Shown here piece by piece: positions 9,945-21,079 of a stretch of DNA of 64,000 bases. Both the position numbers and the translations under genes were made by a program. Within the stretch, counting starts at the first letter, position 1; each line of letters opens with the position of its first letter. The notes below the pieces were generated by a model. The model worked only from the letters and a program-made list of their open reading frames with translations. It was not told the origin of the DNA and made no database searches. The stretch is from Leptodactylus fallax (taxonomy: Eukaryota > Chordata > Amphibia > Anura > Leptodactylidae): NCBI GenBank assembly GCA_947044405.1, contig CAMRHE010000645.1, positions 124,001 through 188,000 of the forward strand. Direction: 5' to 3'.

Positions 9945-10740
9945 AGAATTTAACACAGAATGGCCAAAAGAAGTGGCCTCTGTACCCTGGATGTTAAATC
10001 TGTAATGATTAACAAAGGTATGGAGAGAGCTCCAAGAAGCTGACGAACAAATCTGTTCCCAAGGAACAGAGCTTCTTTCTACCCAAAAGGTAGAAATGGC
10101 TCTTGTAGATTGAGCTCGAACACACACAAGGGGGGGTCTAACCCCTGTGAAGTGAAAGCCAAATTTATGGCTTCATTGTGCCAAGGAGACTTTAGAGGCC
10201 TTGAGCCCATTATTTTTCCAAGGAAATTATAGAAAAAAAATTCTTTGACCCATCTAAAAGGCCACGATCTCTGAATATAAATTCCGAGGCATCTGGCCAC
10301 ATCCAGGGAGTGAAGTTTAACTTCCTCCAGAGATGACGGACTGGGATAGAAAACTCGTAATGAGATAACCTGGTTTAGTTTAGAATATGATTGTACCTTA
10401 GGGAGGAACCCTTTCATAAATCTTAGTTGTACTCACCAACTCTTTGAGCTGAGGTTATAGCCAAAAGGAACACTGTCTTTATGTGAGAAAATTAATCTCA
10501 GCCTCTTCTAGAGGCTCCAAGAGGGGAATCACATAACCCCTTTAAAACAGTAGCTAAATCCCATTGAGAGATTGGGTCGGTAACAGGCGGACTAAGCCTG
10601 AATGCACCCTTAAAATATGTTTTAACCAGCTGGTCTGCAAATAGCTGCTTATCTAAGCAGGCTGACAGGTTCAGAGTGGCCATGAAATCTCCTTGCTGGA
10701 GAATGGATATCACAGACGTTTCCCCGAGATAGCTCTGCTG
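9945..10740 (-). pseudogene. DIRS 1 tyrosine recombinase (fragmented)
   Basis: Three overlapping minus-strand frames together cover a DIRS-type recombinase. The N-terminal core-binding part (ending ...VKTYFKGAFRL, near 10590-10710) is followed by WDLATVLKGL, LAITSAQRVGE with the first catalytic Arg region (10440-10490), then LGIYIQRSWPF, and the C-terminal AQSTRAISTFW motif (9990-10110) with HSTR-like Arg and SASW. Stops and frameshifts separate the parts. In DIRS elements this enzyme replaces a DDE integrase. Confidence 0.8.
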
Positions 10741-10999
10741 AGGTATCGTAGGTCCATTATCATCAACCAGTCTTGTGAAGGTTTTGAAACCAGAAACACT
10801 GAAGAATAAATCCCAGACCCTTGACGTTGTGATGGACAGCAGGGAGGCTAGAGGTCTGTATAATATTGTCCTGGGGAGGCACAGAAAAAACTATGCCGAA
10901 ACCGGACCTGATTATCTCCAAGACCCATGATCTGTTATCCTCATAGGAACTTCATGTCTTGGAGGAGGGAGAAGGTAATAGTCAGAAATTTGGCTTTCT
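10741..10999 (-). pseudogene. DIRS 1 reverse transcriptase, N-terminal scrap
   Basis: Minus-strand translation gives a short DIRS RT start (NRSWVLEIIRSGFGIVF-like, then PPRTILYRPLASLL). It runs straight into recombinase sequence, so the palm with its YxDD motif, the RNase H and the methyltransferase-like domain have been deleted. Confidence 0.55.
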
Positions 11000-11937
11000 G
11001 ATTTTCCTGTCATTATGGAAAAAAAGACGGTTGGAGTTCACTCTCAGGAACCTAGAACGTCTATACGTGACCTCTTGCAGGTGGCAGTCTTTGAGGAGAC
11101 TGTCCTCTACGATGCTGTCTGCCCTGTCCACAGAAGGACTGTGAAAGGACTTTCCTTCTTTTCCCACTAGTCCTTGTATCGTGTTCTGCTCGCAAATATT
11201 AAATTTTGAGGCATAATCCCCCCTCCAAGGTTTTAACCATAGGGGGCGATGGGCAGCAGAAGTCAAGGCCCTAGACTTGGCAGCTAACTTCACCTGGAGA
11301 AGAGGTTTCATTGAGATAATCCGCCTCAAGGGCTATGCCCTTTAAAGAGGACAACAATTCGTCCCTGAAGACCCCCAAATCAATATCTCTTTTTAATGAA
11401 GAGAGGCCAGAGTACAGCTTCTTAGCTACCTCACTAGTAGCGATACCAATCAAACACTGTGCAGAGAAAGACGAATATGCTTTCCTTAGGGAGCACTCTG
11501 CCCAGTGGTCCATGGGGTCCTGAAGGCTAGACCCGTCCTCAGAGGGAACAAGTGTTCGCCTGGACAATTTGGCGACTGCCATGACAAGCTTAGGTGGTGG
11601 GCCCAACTGGTCCTCAGCTATTGGGAAGAGTGTCTTGAACATCTTGGATAAAACGCAGGTCCTCTCTGGGTGTTTTCACTTGGTGGACATAGCTCTTTTA
11701 AGCATGTCATCCACATTGAAGGCCCTAGGCCCCCTAGAGGTGGAACTAGAGGCTTCCCCAAGGTCAACATCATGGTCCCTTGACCCAATGGACTTCCGTA
11801 ATTTCTGAATTTTCTCCAGAAGATAAAGCGTTTTTTCTATATTCGTATCTGAATCCTCAGATGAAGAATTAGCTTTCTCTATGATTCTGAATATCTCATC
11901 AGATCGTATGACAGAAGCACCATCATCTTCCACAGCA
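11000..11937 (-). pseudogene. DIRS 1 gag-like protein (fragmented)
   Basis: Two minus-strand frames carry the DIRS Gag signature: PPKLVMAVAKLSRRTLVP, EDGSSLQDPMDHWAE (11470-11600) and the C-terminal block HRPLWLKPWRGDYASK (11200-11260). An acidic, Ser-rich N-terminal segment lies at 11680-11930. A frameshift separates the two halves and the N-terminus is cut off by the SINE and LINE insertions. More N-terminal gag sequence (GRISSSASGGDESSR) continues on the far side of the LINE near 17840-17890. Confidence 0.75.
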
Positions 11938-12088
11938 AGCCTTTGGAATGTGGGAGAAAACTGGAGTACACCCATGCAAACATAGGGAGAACACAAACTC
12001 CCCGCAGATGTTGCCCCTGGCAGGCTTCAAACTCAGGACTCCAGCGCTGTGAGGCTGCAGTGTCAACCACTGAGCCACTGGGCTGCCC
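11938..12088 (-). mobile_element. tRNA-derived SINE (3'-truncated copy)
   Basis: Same family as 1598-1864. It has the GGGCAGCCC head, an A box inside the complement of 12061-12078 and a degraded B box (TTTGAAGCC). The copy stops at the conserved CTTTGGAATGTGGGAG block, so the distal body and tail are missing. It lies within the DIRS gag reading direction. Confidence 0.8.
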
Positions 12089-12107
12089 AAGCAGCACTGC
12101 ATGTATT

Positions 12108-12119
12108 GAAAATGTAACC
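12108..12119. repeat. LINE target-site duplication, 5' copy
   Basis: GAAAATGTAACC here is matched by GAAATTGTAACC at 17764-17775, immediately after the LINE poly(A): 11 of 12 bases identical. Confidence 0.7.
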
Positions 12120-12224
12120 ATCATGGGGGCATGGCTAGGGACTCGATGCAGTAGGATGTGTTCTAGGGGGAGCTCCTGCCTGACCGGTAATAACGTGGGA
12201 CCACCAGCTTTACGCAGACCCCCC

Positions 12225-13684
12225 ATGGCTAAGAAAACTACCCGGGCACCTGCTACAGGTGACTGTGCATCCGCAGACAGTCCAGCATGGCCACCGCGGC
12301 AACCGCGCTCTCAGCACGAGGAGCTTCTGCTTCGCACAAACCTCCAGCCGTGCCGGAATCAGAGCTCAGAGCCCGGGCACACGGCTCCAGCAGACCCCTT
12401 CACTGCCAGGTAAGTCAGGCACTGCGGCTGCTCACACCGCAGTGCTGACTGCCCCCCCCTCCCCGACAGCTCCAGCCGGCACTTTCTTCAGCAAGCTCGC
12501 CCATACGGAGCCAGGGGGACCCAGCACCCCAGGAGACTTCAGCAGCTGCCTCTCACCCCCACAAGTTGTCACCTGACCCTGAGCTGCCTCCTGGCCCTGT
12601 GGGAGAACTCTCCACCCTCCAACAGTCCCCTAACCTTGTGCCCTCACAGCAGCCTCCACCCCTTCTTGGAGATGAAGATACGGACTTGGGGGCAACTCCA
12701 TCCTTGTCCCCCTTTGCTGTTCGTACCCAACCTTCTCCTTCGTCTGCCCCGCCACCCCGAACTCCACCTCACTCTGCTCTGACAGCCTCCTCTGACCCTC
12801 CACCGTGGCTCAAATACCTTGCTCACCTACCGTCAAAAGAGGACTTTGATTCCTTGGTTGCCAAAGTCACAGCGGCATGTCGTTCAGAGATACGCACAGA
12901 AATCGCAGTCTTGCGGCAAGATCTTCAGCATGTTGCAAACCGGGTTGATACCCTTGAGGACAATCATGACCAAACCCTATCCTATGTGTCTCACCTCCAG
13001 GACACTGTCCTCTCCCAATGCCAGGTGGTTAATGACATGCAGCACCACTTGGAGGACTTGGATAACTGGGGCAGACGCAACAATATTAGAGTCAAAGGGC
13101 TGCCTGAAGCTAACCAGGAGGAGGATTTACATGCTACCTTGGGGGAGGTCTTCAACTCCATTTTACAGGAACCATCTACACATAAAATCAAGCTGGATAG
13201 AGCTCACAGGGCCCAGCTCCCCAAGGGATCTGGCCGCACCCCATGTGATGTTATTTGCGGCGTGCACGACTTTGCACTGAAAGAAGCCATCCTTTCCAAG
13301 GCCCGCCGTCTTAAAGACTTCGAATTTGAAGGAGCCAAGATTCAACTTTACCAGGACCTCTCCTGGATTACGCTACAGAAAATGAGATACCTGTGCCCTC
13401 TGCTGCAGCTCCTGTGCGACCGACAGATACCGTATCGCTGGGGATTTCCCTTCTCCTTGACGGCTAGGCTCAATGGACGCTCTGCTACCCTATGGTTCTA
13501 TGCAGACCTGGAGCCGTTCTGCACCACTATGGATATTCCTCCTCCTGCTCTGCAAAATTGGGAGTTGATTGCTCCGCCACCACCGCCTCCCCCGGTCTGG
13601 ACGGCTCAGAACCCAGCTAGACGCCAGCTACGTTCCTCTGGCAATTCTTCCAGAAGATCGAGGGTAGAACCCCCTCCTCCATGA
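12225..13684 (+). pseudogene. LINE ORF1 (RNA-binding protein), frameshifted
   Basis: The ATG at 12225 opens MAKKTTRAPATGD, a typical basic ORF1 start. The frame is lost near 12410, and the main frame continues from about 12530 to the stop at 13684. It has a Pro-rich N-terminus, a coiled coil at about 12870-13060 (heptad-like VANRVDTLEDNHDQTL region), then DNWGRRNNIRVKGLPE (about 13060-13110), the L1 ORF1p RRM entry motif. A basic C-terminal domain and a Pro-rich tail follow. The family protein trimerises and coats LINE RNA. Here it is inactive because of the frameshift. Neighbour ORF2 begins about 660 bp downstream. Confidence 0.8.
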
Positions 13685-14344
13685 CTGTATCTTTCTTCTC
13701 GGAGCTCCTAGATCTTGGGAGGGATACGTTTGCTATGATCACTAGGGGTGTTCTGTTACTAATGTCGTTTATATTTACACGCAGTTTTTTATGGTCCCAC
13801 AACTGTTTTGCATTATACTTTTGTTTCTGCATTGCATTGCAGGTCGGGCGGGCTAGACCCCCCCCCCCCCCCCGAGTGACCTGCAGATGTTACTTTCTTT
13901 TGGTCCCCAATTGTTTATTTGGATCTGCGTATTGGTGGTCCCCCCCCGCCTCCCACCCTCTCCCTCTCTTACTATGGGGGCTTCATCCAGCTGTGGACCC
14001 ACTGGTTGGGCCCCGGTAGGGTCACTTGTGACTAACTTGGACATTTCTTTTTTGCCTCCGGCCAGGAGATTTAGTCCTGACCATTGGATATGGTTTAACT
14101 GTGTTACTTATGTATTTTTGTTCTTTATTTGTTATGCCTTGCCTTTTTGTGTGCCTTCCGTCTCTTCCCCCTCCCCCTCTGCCCACTCCCTCTCCCCCTT
14201 TTAGGTTCGAAGACCCGTCTGGCCACAGTGGCCCGGATCCTCCGCCTCTACATTTTCAAGGATTTGGACCCTCTATGGATTGGGTGAGATCTTCCTCTGC
14301 CTTATTTCTCCCTACATTAGCAACAAACCCACTCTGTATCCCTC

Positions 14345-17300
14345 ATTGTTAAGTGCATTACATTAAATGTCAAGGGCCTGGGCTCCAACTCTAAACAGCG
14401 CCTGGTCCTGCGGGAGCTTCGCTCTCTCCAGGCGGATTAGCCTTCCTCCAGGAGACCCACTATGACCATACTGGCACGTTTAACTTTGCCCGTCATTACT
14501 TCCTCTCTGCCTACTCTGCATATTGTAGTCGCAGGAAGGGAGGGATGGCCATTTTGCTTTTCACCTGGACCCCCAGGGTCGATATATTATTTTGGAGGGG
14601 CTTCTATATGGTCAGCCCATCACTTTGTGCAACATATACGCCCCTAACTCCTCTCAGATCCCCTTCCTTAAACGGGTCCTAGGGAAATTGCAAGTGTTTG
14701 AGGGATCTGCGCTACTAGTGGGGGAGACTTTAATATGGCTTTCTCTGAATGTATGGATAGATTCACGCTCACTAATGGGCCTCCTGGACCCTCACAGACG
14801 AGACTGGCAAGAGAATTTTGCAAGAGAATCAGTGGCCCTCTATGAACTTTGGCAGGTGGATAATTCCTCTGCCCGCTCCATTACATTTTACTCCCACCCC
14901 CACAGAACCCACTCCAGAATAGACTATTTTTTCGGTATGCCCTGCTGTCCGGTATTCCCAGGGCACTCTTCAACACCATCCCGACACCATAGCAGCCTTG
15001 TTTTGGGATTATTACACTACATTGTATAACCTTCCCTCACCTGCTGGGGGAGACCCCACCACTGCGGAGACAGGCCTACATTCTTACCTGGCCTCGTGTC
15101 GACTCCCAGTCCTCCCGAGCTCGGCTCTCTCTTCGCTTAACGCTCCAGTCTCGAGCGAGGAATTGACTGCCGTTCTGGAGGGCTTGCCTAATGGTAAGGC
15201 TCTGGGCCCTGACGGGTTCACCTATGCTTACTACAAAACTTTTCAATCTGACCTCCTCCCTCGCATGTGTCAACTTTTCAACTCCTTCCTGGACGGGGCC
15301 CCAATCCCGCACACTATGCTGCATTCCCGCATTTCCATAGTCCCAAAGCCACACAAGGACCATCAGGAGTGTTCTAACTACCGTTCCATCGCCCTCCTGA
15401 ATACAGACCTCAAACTCTTCACAAAACAGGCTTAACTTTTGGCTCCTTTCTCTCATCCACAAAGACCAGGTGGGCTTTGTCCCTTGTCGTCAGGGGGGAG
15501 ATAACACTAGAAGGGCAGTGAACTTGATTGACGCGGCCAACCGTTACTCCACCCCTACCTTGCTTCTGAGTCTGGACGCTGAGAAGGCCTTCGATTGCCT
15601 TGATTGGACATTTATGATAGCCAACCTCGAAAAATACGGGTTCTCGGGGGCCTTTGTCATGGCCATAAGGGATCTTTATTCTCACCCCTCAGCAGTTGTT
15701 AAGTTCCCTAATGCTTCCTCCCTTCCCTTGTCCATTCGTAATGGAACCCGTCAGGGATGCCCCTTGTCACCTCTAATATTCGCACTGTGTATTGAACCCC
15801 TGGCGGCCCAAATTAGAACCACCAAAGATGTTTGTGGAGTGTTTGTGAGGGATAGGGAATTTAAGATTAGCTTGTTTGCAGACGATGTCCTGTTGACCCT
15901 CACTAAACCCCACACCTCCCTTCCAAACCTTCTCCGTGTTTTAAAGGACTATGGAGATCTCTTGGGCTATCAGGTCAACCCTGGTAAGACGGAAGCCCTG
16001 CCTCTGAATATTCCAAGCGAGGCCCTGCAGTTGCTTAAGTCCAACTTTGACGTCCAATGGAGAGACCGCTCCCTGCGCTATCTGGGCGTTCAAATATCCT
16101 CTTCGTATCCCACGCTTTACTCGGCCAACTATCCCCACCTGTTTCATGAGCTCCGCGCTCTCCTGGATAAGTGGCACCCACTCCATATCTCTCTCATAGG
16201 CCGTATAACTGCGGTTAAGATGACCCTCCTCCCGAAGCTCCTCTATTTCTTTGAGACCCTCCCAGTGGCGGTCCCTAGGTCCGAATTGAGATCCCTACAA
16301 AAAGCAATATTCCAATTTATATGGAATTGCAAATGCCATCGCATTCCCCGATCGGTGATGCTGGAGGGTAAGTCAGAGGGGGTTCTGGGGGTTCCACACA
16401 TATTTCACTATTACTGGGCTGCCCATCTACGTAGTATACCATTTTGGGCGGCACCCCAGGCATATGCAAAATGGGTTGAGATAGAGACGTTTTGGTTGGC
16501 TCCTCTTCATCCCAATGCGTTTCTGTGGTCCCCCCTCCCCCTCCCCCCTTGCCCACTGCCCCGCTGCTGGGCCGCATCGGCTTTACTCGGGCTATCTGGA
16601 ACACCTGTTCTAAGTTGTTTCGTTTGGCCTCCCAGCACTCATCTATGATCTCCTTTTTATATAACCCACTTCTCCCAAGTGGACTCACAGCTGCTATGGT
16701 CAGGCCCTGGAGAAGGCTGGGTCTATTTCACGTAGCTGATTTGGTGGACCCGTCTACGTTGGAGCTCAGGCCCTTTGACTACCTCACCTCCACACAGCAC
16801 TTGCCTACCTCAGAGTGGTTTCACTATCAACAGATAGTTCATTTTGTTGTCTCTCAGTTTGGGTCCACTCAAGTCTCCCTCCCTATGGCCTTTGAACGAC
16901 TATGTCGGGCAGGTACCTCCACTAGAGGCCTGATTTCTGATATTTATAGGCTTTTGTCCTCTCATGGGGGGCAGACTCCGGTGGTCCCCAAATATATGAC
17001 CCGGTGGTCTGGAGCCCTGGGCGAGCACATCTCACACAACCAATGGCAGGTTATTTGGTCCCGGGCAGCTAAATCCTCTTCCTGTGTAACGTTTAGGGAA
17101 ACGCAATACAAAATACTTATGCACTGGTATCATACTCCAGCTTTACTTCATACTCTCAATCCCACTATTCCTCCCAGTTGCTGGCGATGCCAAACAGCGC
17201 CAGGAACACTGTTCCATATCTTTTGGGAATGCCCTCTAATTTGCCCTTTCTGGTTCGAGGTTAGGAAGATGACTAACACTCTTTTCACCCAAGGCATACC

Positions 17301-17457
17301 CCTGGATCCCATGCTTTATCTGCTGAATCTCCCCCCAAAAGGTCTCAGTAAAAATACATCTAAGCTATTCCTTTACCTGTTCACCGCATCCAAAACGCTC
17401 ATAGCCCGCCATTGGAGGGAAGTTCTTCTTCCAGCAATCTCAGAATTGATCGCCTGA
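14345..17457 (+). pseudogene. LINE ORF2 (endonuclease-reverse transcriptase), disrupted
   Basis: The endonuclease start LNVKGLGSN lies near 14357, with an LQETH-like block at about 14440, NIYAPNSSQ near 14630 and SRIDYFF near 14920. The frame shifts several times. RT begins almost immediately (about 14990), so roughly 200 residues usual in the family are missing. RT motifs include GKALGPDG (15197), LLSLDAEKAFDCLDW (15560-15605), RQGCPLSPLIF (15750-15783) and the catalytic FADDV at 15875-15889. Frame breaks lie near 15435 and at the C-run near 16530-16555. The C-terminal CxxC...H...C knuckle (CWRC, 17179-17190; HIFWEC, to 17230) is intact. It stops at 17457. Confidence 0.85.
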
Positions 17458-17735
17458 TTAAAGGATATCCGTAGCCTGCAGTACTTGACCGCCTCCCTTA
17501 ACCATAAGGTGGAGGCATTTGAAGCAATCTGATCCCACTGGGATACCTACTGTGCCACACAAGGTGTCTGAGATCCGACCCCCCCCCCCCTTTTCCCCTT
17601 ATTGTTCCTTACCCTTGTCTTGTTTTATGTACTTCCTAAACCTTGTCTCTCTACTATTGTTTTTTGTGTACCTAACGGATTATTTGCTATGAAGAATTTT
17701 TTTTGGTTTTTGACTTGTAACTATTTCAAAACTTT

Positions 17736-17763
17736 AATAAAAATTACAGTTTAAAAAAAAAAA
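17736..17763 (+). terminator. LINE polyadenylation signal and A-tail
   Basis: AATAAA at 17736-17741 is followed by an A-rich tail to about 17763, then the target duplication. Confidence 0.8.
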
Positions 17764-17775
17764 GAAATTGTAACC

Positions 17776-18097
17776 TTCAGGCAAGGGAATTTCATAGGAG
17801 CGACAGTTTAGATGTTTGTGCCTAGACACAGACTTACCTGGAGGATTCATCACCACCAGACGCAGAGGAAGATATTCTACCGCAAGTGTAAGTGTATACT
17901 GTATAGCCAGAAAGCCAGAAAAAACCGCCACAGTACAAGTCTGTTGAACTAGAATGCCCAGCATGCACAATCTCTGCCAAACAACAAAGAGGCAGAGGAA
18001 AGGAAGCAGCAGACTTATATAGAAGAAATGGAGAGCAAAGACTCTCCCAATACCTGAGACAGGTTACACAGAAAATAAAAGTCCTTTATTTCTCCTC

Positions 18098-18128
<31 letters not shown>

Positions 18129-18635
18129 CTTTTTGGAAGAAAACAAGCTACCCCGCACAGATTTTATAAAATAAATGGCGGACGTTAAGATAAAAAAACA
18201 TTACCTAGTAGCATCTGAAGGAGGGTCAAAGATGTCATGCACGCAAGCCAGCGTACTCTGGACTCCGGCGCCCCCACGCACGGGAGCTGGAGAGAAGTAG
18301 CAGGAAACGCCCTGCATCGCAATAAAACAAGGAATGCAAGGCCTAGATAGCCACAAAGGGTTCAGCGTGGAGACTCACCCATTATAAGCAACAGCTGAAA
18401 AAAGGCCTTTCCCTGCAGCTAAGCAGACTAAGCAGCAGAGGCAGGAAAGACAGACAAGAAGTTTTAACCTTTGACTTTTGTTCCAGCAGGAACCAAAGGT
18501 AGAAAAAGAGCCCTCACAGTAGGATAGACAAAACAAACTCAAAATGGTAGAGAGGAGGGGAAAGTCATCCAGATCACTCTAGGGAAGGTATAACCTAACC
18601 CTCCAAGTGTCCCACCAACACAGGACAGAAAAAAA
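17776..18635 (-). pseudogene. DIRS 1 5' region with gag N-terminus
   Basis: Continuation of DIRS 1 beyond the LINE. The minus strand near 17840-17890 encodes a Ser/acidic-rich gag-like stretch. The remainder to the terminal repeat is leader sequence with a 28 nt T-tract at 18102-18129. No other gene is visible. Confidence 0.5.
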
Positions 18636-18797
18636 CATGCTGGGGGGTTAGTACTTCCTTACTTATACAGTATTGAGGAGGGGGAGGGGTTACGGTTAAC
18701 TATTTGTTGTTCATTAAAAATTCCATTCTGTCCTACCAGCACACAGGGGCAGAAATACCCCAATATTGTGCTGCTGTGGGATGTTAGGGAAGTAAAG
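18636..18797. repeat. DIRS 1 inverted terminal repeat, 5' end
   Basis: Inverted partner of 9630-9778. The extremity TCCCACAGCAGCACAATATT (complement) is the one copied into the second half of the internal complementary region. Confidence 0.85.
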
Positions 18798-19421
18798 ATG
18801 GGTGTTGTTGTATAATAAGTGCAATAATTGCACAATCACCAGTTGGGTATGGCCAAAGCAATGTAAAGTTGTAATACTGCTTACCAGAGGTATATATACA
18901 TCCTAGAACACATGCTAATTAGTAACATGTGTATCTTGGCTATCCAGCCAGACTAAAACAACAGTTTCATCAGTTGAACAACAAATCTAAGTACAAAATA
19001 TCTGTATGGAACATTCAAAGAACATACCCATGTTCTGAAAAGTTGATGTGCCAGAGTGAGTCTTGACACTACTCCCAACGCGCGTTTCAGCTCCACCTTC
19101 GTCACGGGGTGGTGTTACTAAGGTTAATAGAACCTTTTATAGAGGTCTAATGAGGGACAGATAAATTGCAGGTGGAGAACGGCAGTTACATGAATGCATA
19201 CCCATATTTCCCCAAGTCCAGCCAAGTAATTGGTGCATGCCATGAGAATATGGCAGTCACCACACATACGGCCAGCCGAACTGAGGGCAGAAGACGTCAT
19301 GATGATGTCAGCGTGTGCTCAACGGCAAACCATCCACAGTAAATACAGCCTTTTGGATGCGAGTAAACAGACCGCACTAGCACATATGCGCACTTCGAAT
19401 TTGCTAGCGGAAGATGGACTT
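18798..19421 (-). mobile_element. Penelope-like terminal region (tentative)
   Basis: About 620 bp containing the block CCAACGCGCGTTTCAG near 19078, which on the minus strand reads GTGACGA...CTGAAACGCGCGTTGG. This resembles the hammerhead-like motif found in terminal repeats of Penelope-like elements. No protein is visible. The assignment is helped by Penelope-like coding remnants at 20640-21065. Confidence 0.4.
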
Positions 19422-19462
19422 AAAGAGGACCTCATGTCCTCATGTATATGCGGTTTTACACT
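19422..19462 (+). repeat. End fragment of the TTAA foldback family
   Basis: TTAAAGAGGACC followed by TCATGTATATGCGGTTTTAC matches the left end of the element at 8601-9214. Confidence 0.7.
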
Positions 19463-19469
19463 TCACAAT

Positions 19470-19590
19470 TGTGTCCCACTTGTTGATTCTTCACCAAAAA
19501 AATTAAAATTTTATATCTTTATGTTTGAAGCCTGAAATGTGGCAAAAGGTTGAAAAGTTCAAGGGGGCCGAATACTTTCGCAAGGCACTG
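19470..19590 (+). mobile_element. Tc1-like element, right-end fragment
   Basis: Ends in GAATACTTTCGCAAGGCACTG followed by TA. It is the complement of the left end at 19792 (CAGTGCCTTGCAAAAGTATT), so it is a right terminus of the same family. Confidence 0.75.
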
Positions 19591-19591
19591 T

Positions 19592-19791
19592 ACCATTGTG
19601 TATGTCGGGGGAGAAGGGGAACGAGAAGAAAGTATGAAAACATACAGACTCTAAAAGAACCATAATAAGAAATATATAATGACCAAAATATATAAATCAA
19701 ATAATATATATAAATAAAAAATAATAATAACATATGAATATAGAATTAAAAAGTGTATACGAACGTGCGAATAATATACATGAGCACAATA
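19592..19791. other. 200 bp AT-rich spacer between two Tc1 ends
   Basis: TA/AT-rich sequence with no gene. A right end lies to its left and a left end to its right, both flanked by TA. Confidence 0.5.
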
Positions 19792-20190
19792 CAGTGCCTT
19801 GCAAAAGTATTCATACCCCTTGAACTTTTTCACATTTTTTCACCTTACAACCACAAACTTAAATGTATTTTATTGAGATTTTAAGTGATAGACCAACACA
19901 AAGTAGCATATAATTGTGAAGTGGAATGAAAATGATACATGGTTTTCAAAATTTCAATCAAATAAAAATCTGAAAAGTGTGACGTGCAAAAGTATTCAGC
20001 CCCTATATCAATACTTTGTAGAGCCACCTTTCTCTGCAAGTCTTTTGGGGTATGTCTCTACTAGCTTTGCGCATCCAGAGACTGAGATTTTTGCCCATTC
20101 TTCTTTGCAAAATAGCTCAAGGTCAGCCAGATTGGATGGAGAGCGTCTGTGAACAGCAATTTTCAGGTCTTGCCACAGGACAGTGAAACA
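19792..20190 (+). mobile_element. Tc1-like element, left-end fragment
   Basis: Starts CAGTGCCTTGCAAAAGTATT after TA and keeps about 400 bp, including an internal AAGTATTCAGCCCC repeat of the end motif. It has no transposase frame and no matching right end downstream. Confidence 0.75.
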
Positions 20191-20639
20191 AGTGAAAAAA
20201 AATGTTTTAAAATTTTTGTTTTACTTTCTCTTTCCTCTTCTTCGCTATCTAATCTTCTCCATTCTTATAATTCGTCAATCCTCCAACTATTTCTCTACAC
20301 AGAACTGAATGATTGGTCATAAATGGATGTACAAAAGAATACCACAAACCAAAAGACAAAATCAAGAATAAATGAAAAAAGAAAAAAATTAAATTACTAA
20401 AGGTGAAATAATTATACTGTATATTGTGTATACAAAGAGTCCACATAAACATAATAAAATAAATAGAAATAAAAACAAATATAAACCCTCACCCTCCAGG
20501 AAACACCCACAGGGAGGTCATATACGTCAGAAACAGCATCAAAGATCACAGGAATACAGCAAAATTCAACAACTCAGGACAGCAGGGGTCATAGAGGCAA
20601 GTTTCCAAATTCATTTATCTTCGTATGCGGACTTTAAAT
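20191..20639. other. Unassigned AT-rich spacer
   Basis: No gene, tandem array or inverted end recognised. It may be the tail of the Penelope-like sequence to the right. Confidence 0.4.
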
Positions 20640-21065
20640 TCTCTCGATGAAGTCAGACATTTATCTCGGGACAGAGACAAGAGGCATGATGCACTACATA
20701 TCGAGTAGTACAATTTATAGGATGAGTGACTTTAAATGTCTTGTTAAAGCATTAGAGAAGCGAGTAGCCCTTTCTATATTAGGACAGGCTACGCATTTAC
20801 CAAATTGGGTACACCCCCATCTCGGTCCTTTTGAGTTAAAGATATGAACCGGTTTGACGTCATAATGGCTTCTGAATAGGCAGTCCTTAAGGTTCTTAGT
20901 TCTTCAAGCTACCACGCTTTGGTTAGGAGCTAGGTATTTATCTAAAGTAGGATCTACTTGTAAAATCGGCCAAAATTTGTTCAGGACTGAACGCATAGCC
21001 TGCCAGCGTGAATGGCATTCAGTAATGAATCTCACCTTATTACAAGGCCCAGCTTGTGCTCTAGA
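20640..21065 (-). pseudogene. Penelope-like element, region C-terminal to the RT
   Basis: The minus strand translates, with stops, to a Penelope-like linker between RT and endonuclease: LNKFWPILQVDPTL, then a SVVA-RTKNLKDCL block, then GPRWGCTQFGKCVACP with its CxxC pair. In the family this follows the RT thumb and precedes a GIY-YIG endonuclease. The endonuclease itself is not recognisable here. The RT core is absent, so only a fragment remains. Confidence 0.6.
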
Positions 21066-21079
21066 TGTATGAACAAGAT

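Larger units (their letters stand above)
12120..17763 (+). mobile_element. L1/Tx1-like LINE, nearly full length, inactive
   Basis: A non-LTR retrotransposon of about 5.6 kb is inserted in DIRS 1. It has a short 5' UTR, an ORF1 with coiled coil and RRM-like domain, an ORF2 with apurinic endonuclease and reverse transcriptase, an AATAAA signal, an A-rich tail and an imperfect 12 bp target duplication. Both ORFs carry frameshifts, and ORF2 has a deletion between the endonuclease and RT domains. The flanking duplication shows insertion by target-primed reverse transcription of an almost complete copy. Confidence 0.85.
9630..18797 (-). mobile_element. DIRS-type retrotransposon 1 (internally deleted, nested)
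   Basis: The element has inverted terminal repeats of about 150 bp (9630-9778 and 18636-18797) and an internal complementary region at 9817-9903 that matches both outer extremities. Coding remnants on the minus strand read gag, the start of the RT, then a tyrosine recombinase. These are the hallmarks of DIRS elements, which integrate by tyrosine recombinase through a circular intermediate and leave no target duplication. The RT core and RNase H are deleted. A SINE (11938-12088) and a LINE (12120-17763) are inserted in the gag/5' part. Without the LINE and SINE the remnant is roughly 3.4 kb. Confidence 0.85.

Noticed and set aside
13685..14344. Additional LINE ORF between ORF1 and ORF2
   Set aside because: Frames here are Pro/Phe-rich, driven by pyrimidine tracts (a C-run near 13860), and lack any LINE domain.
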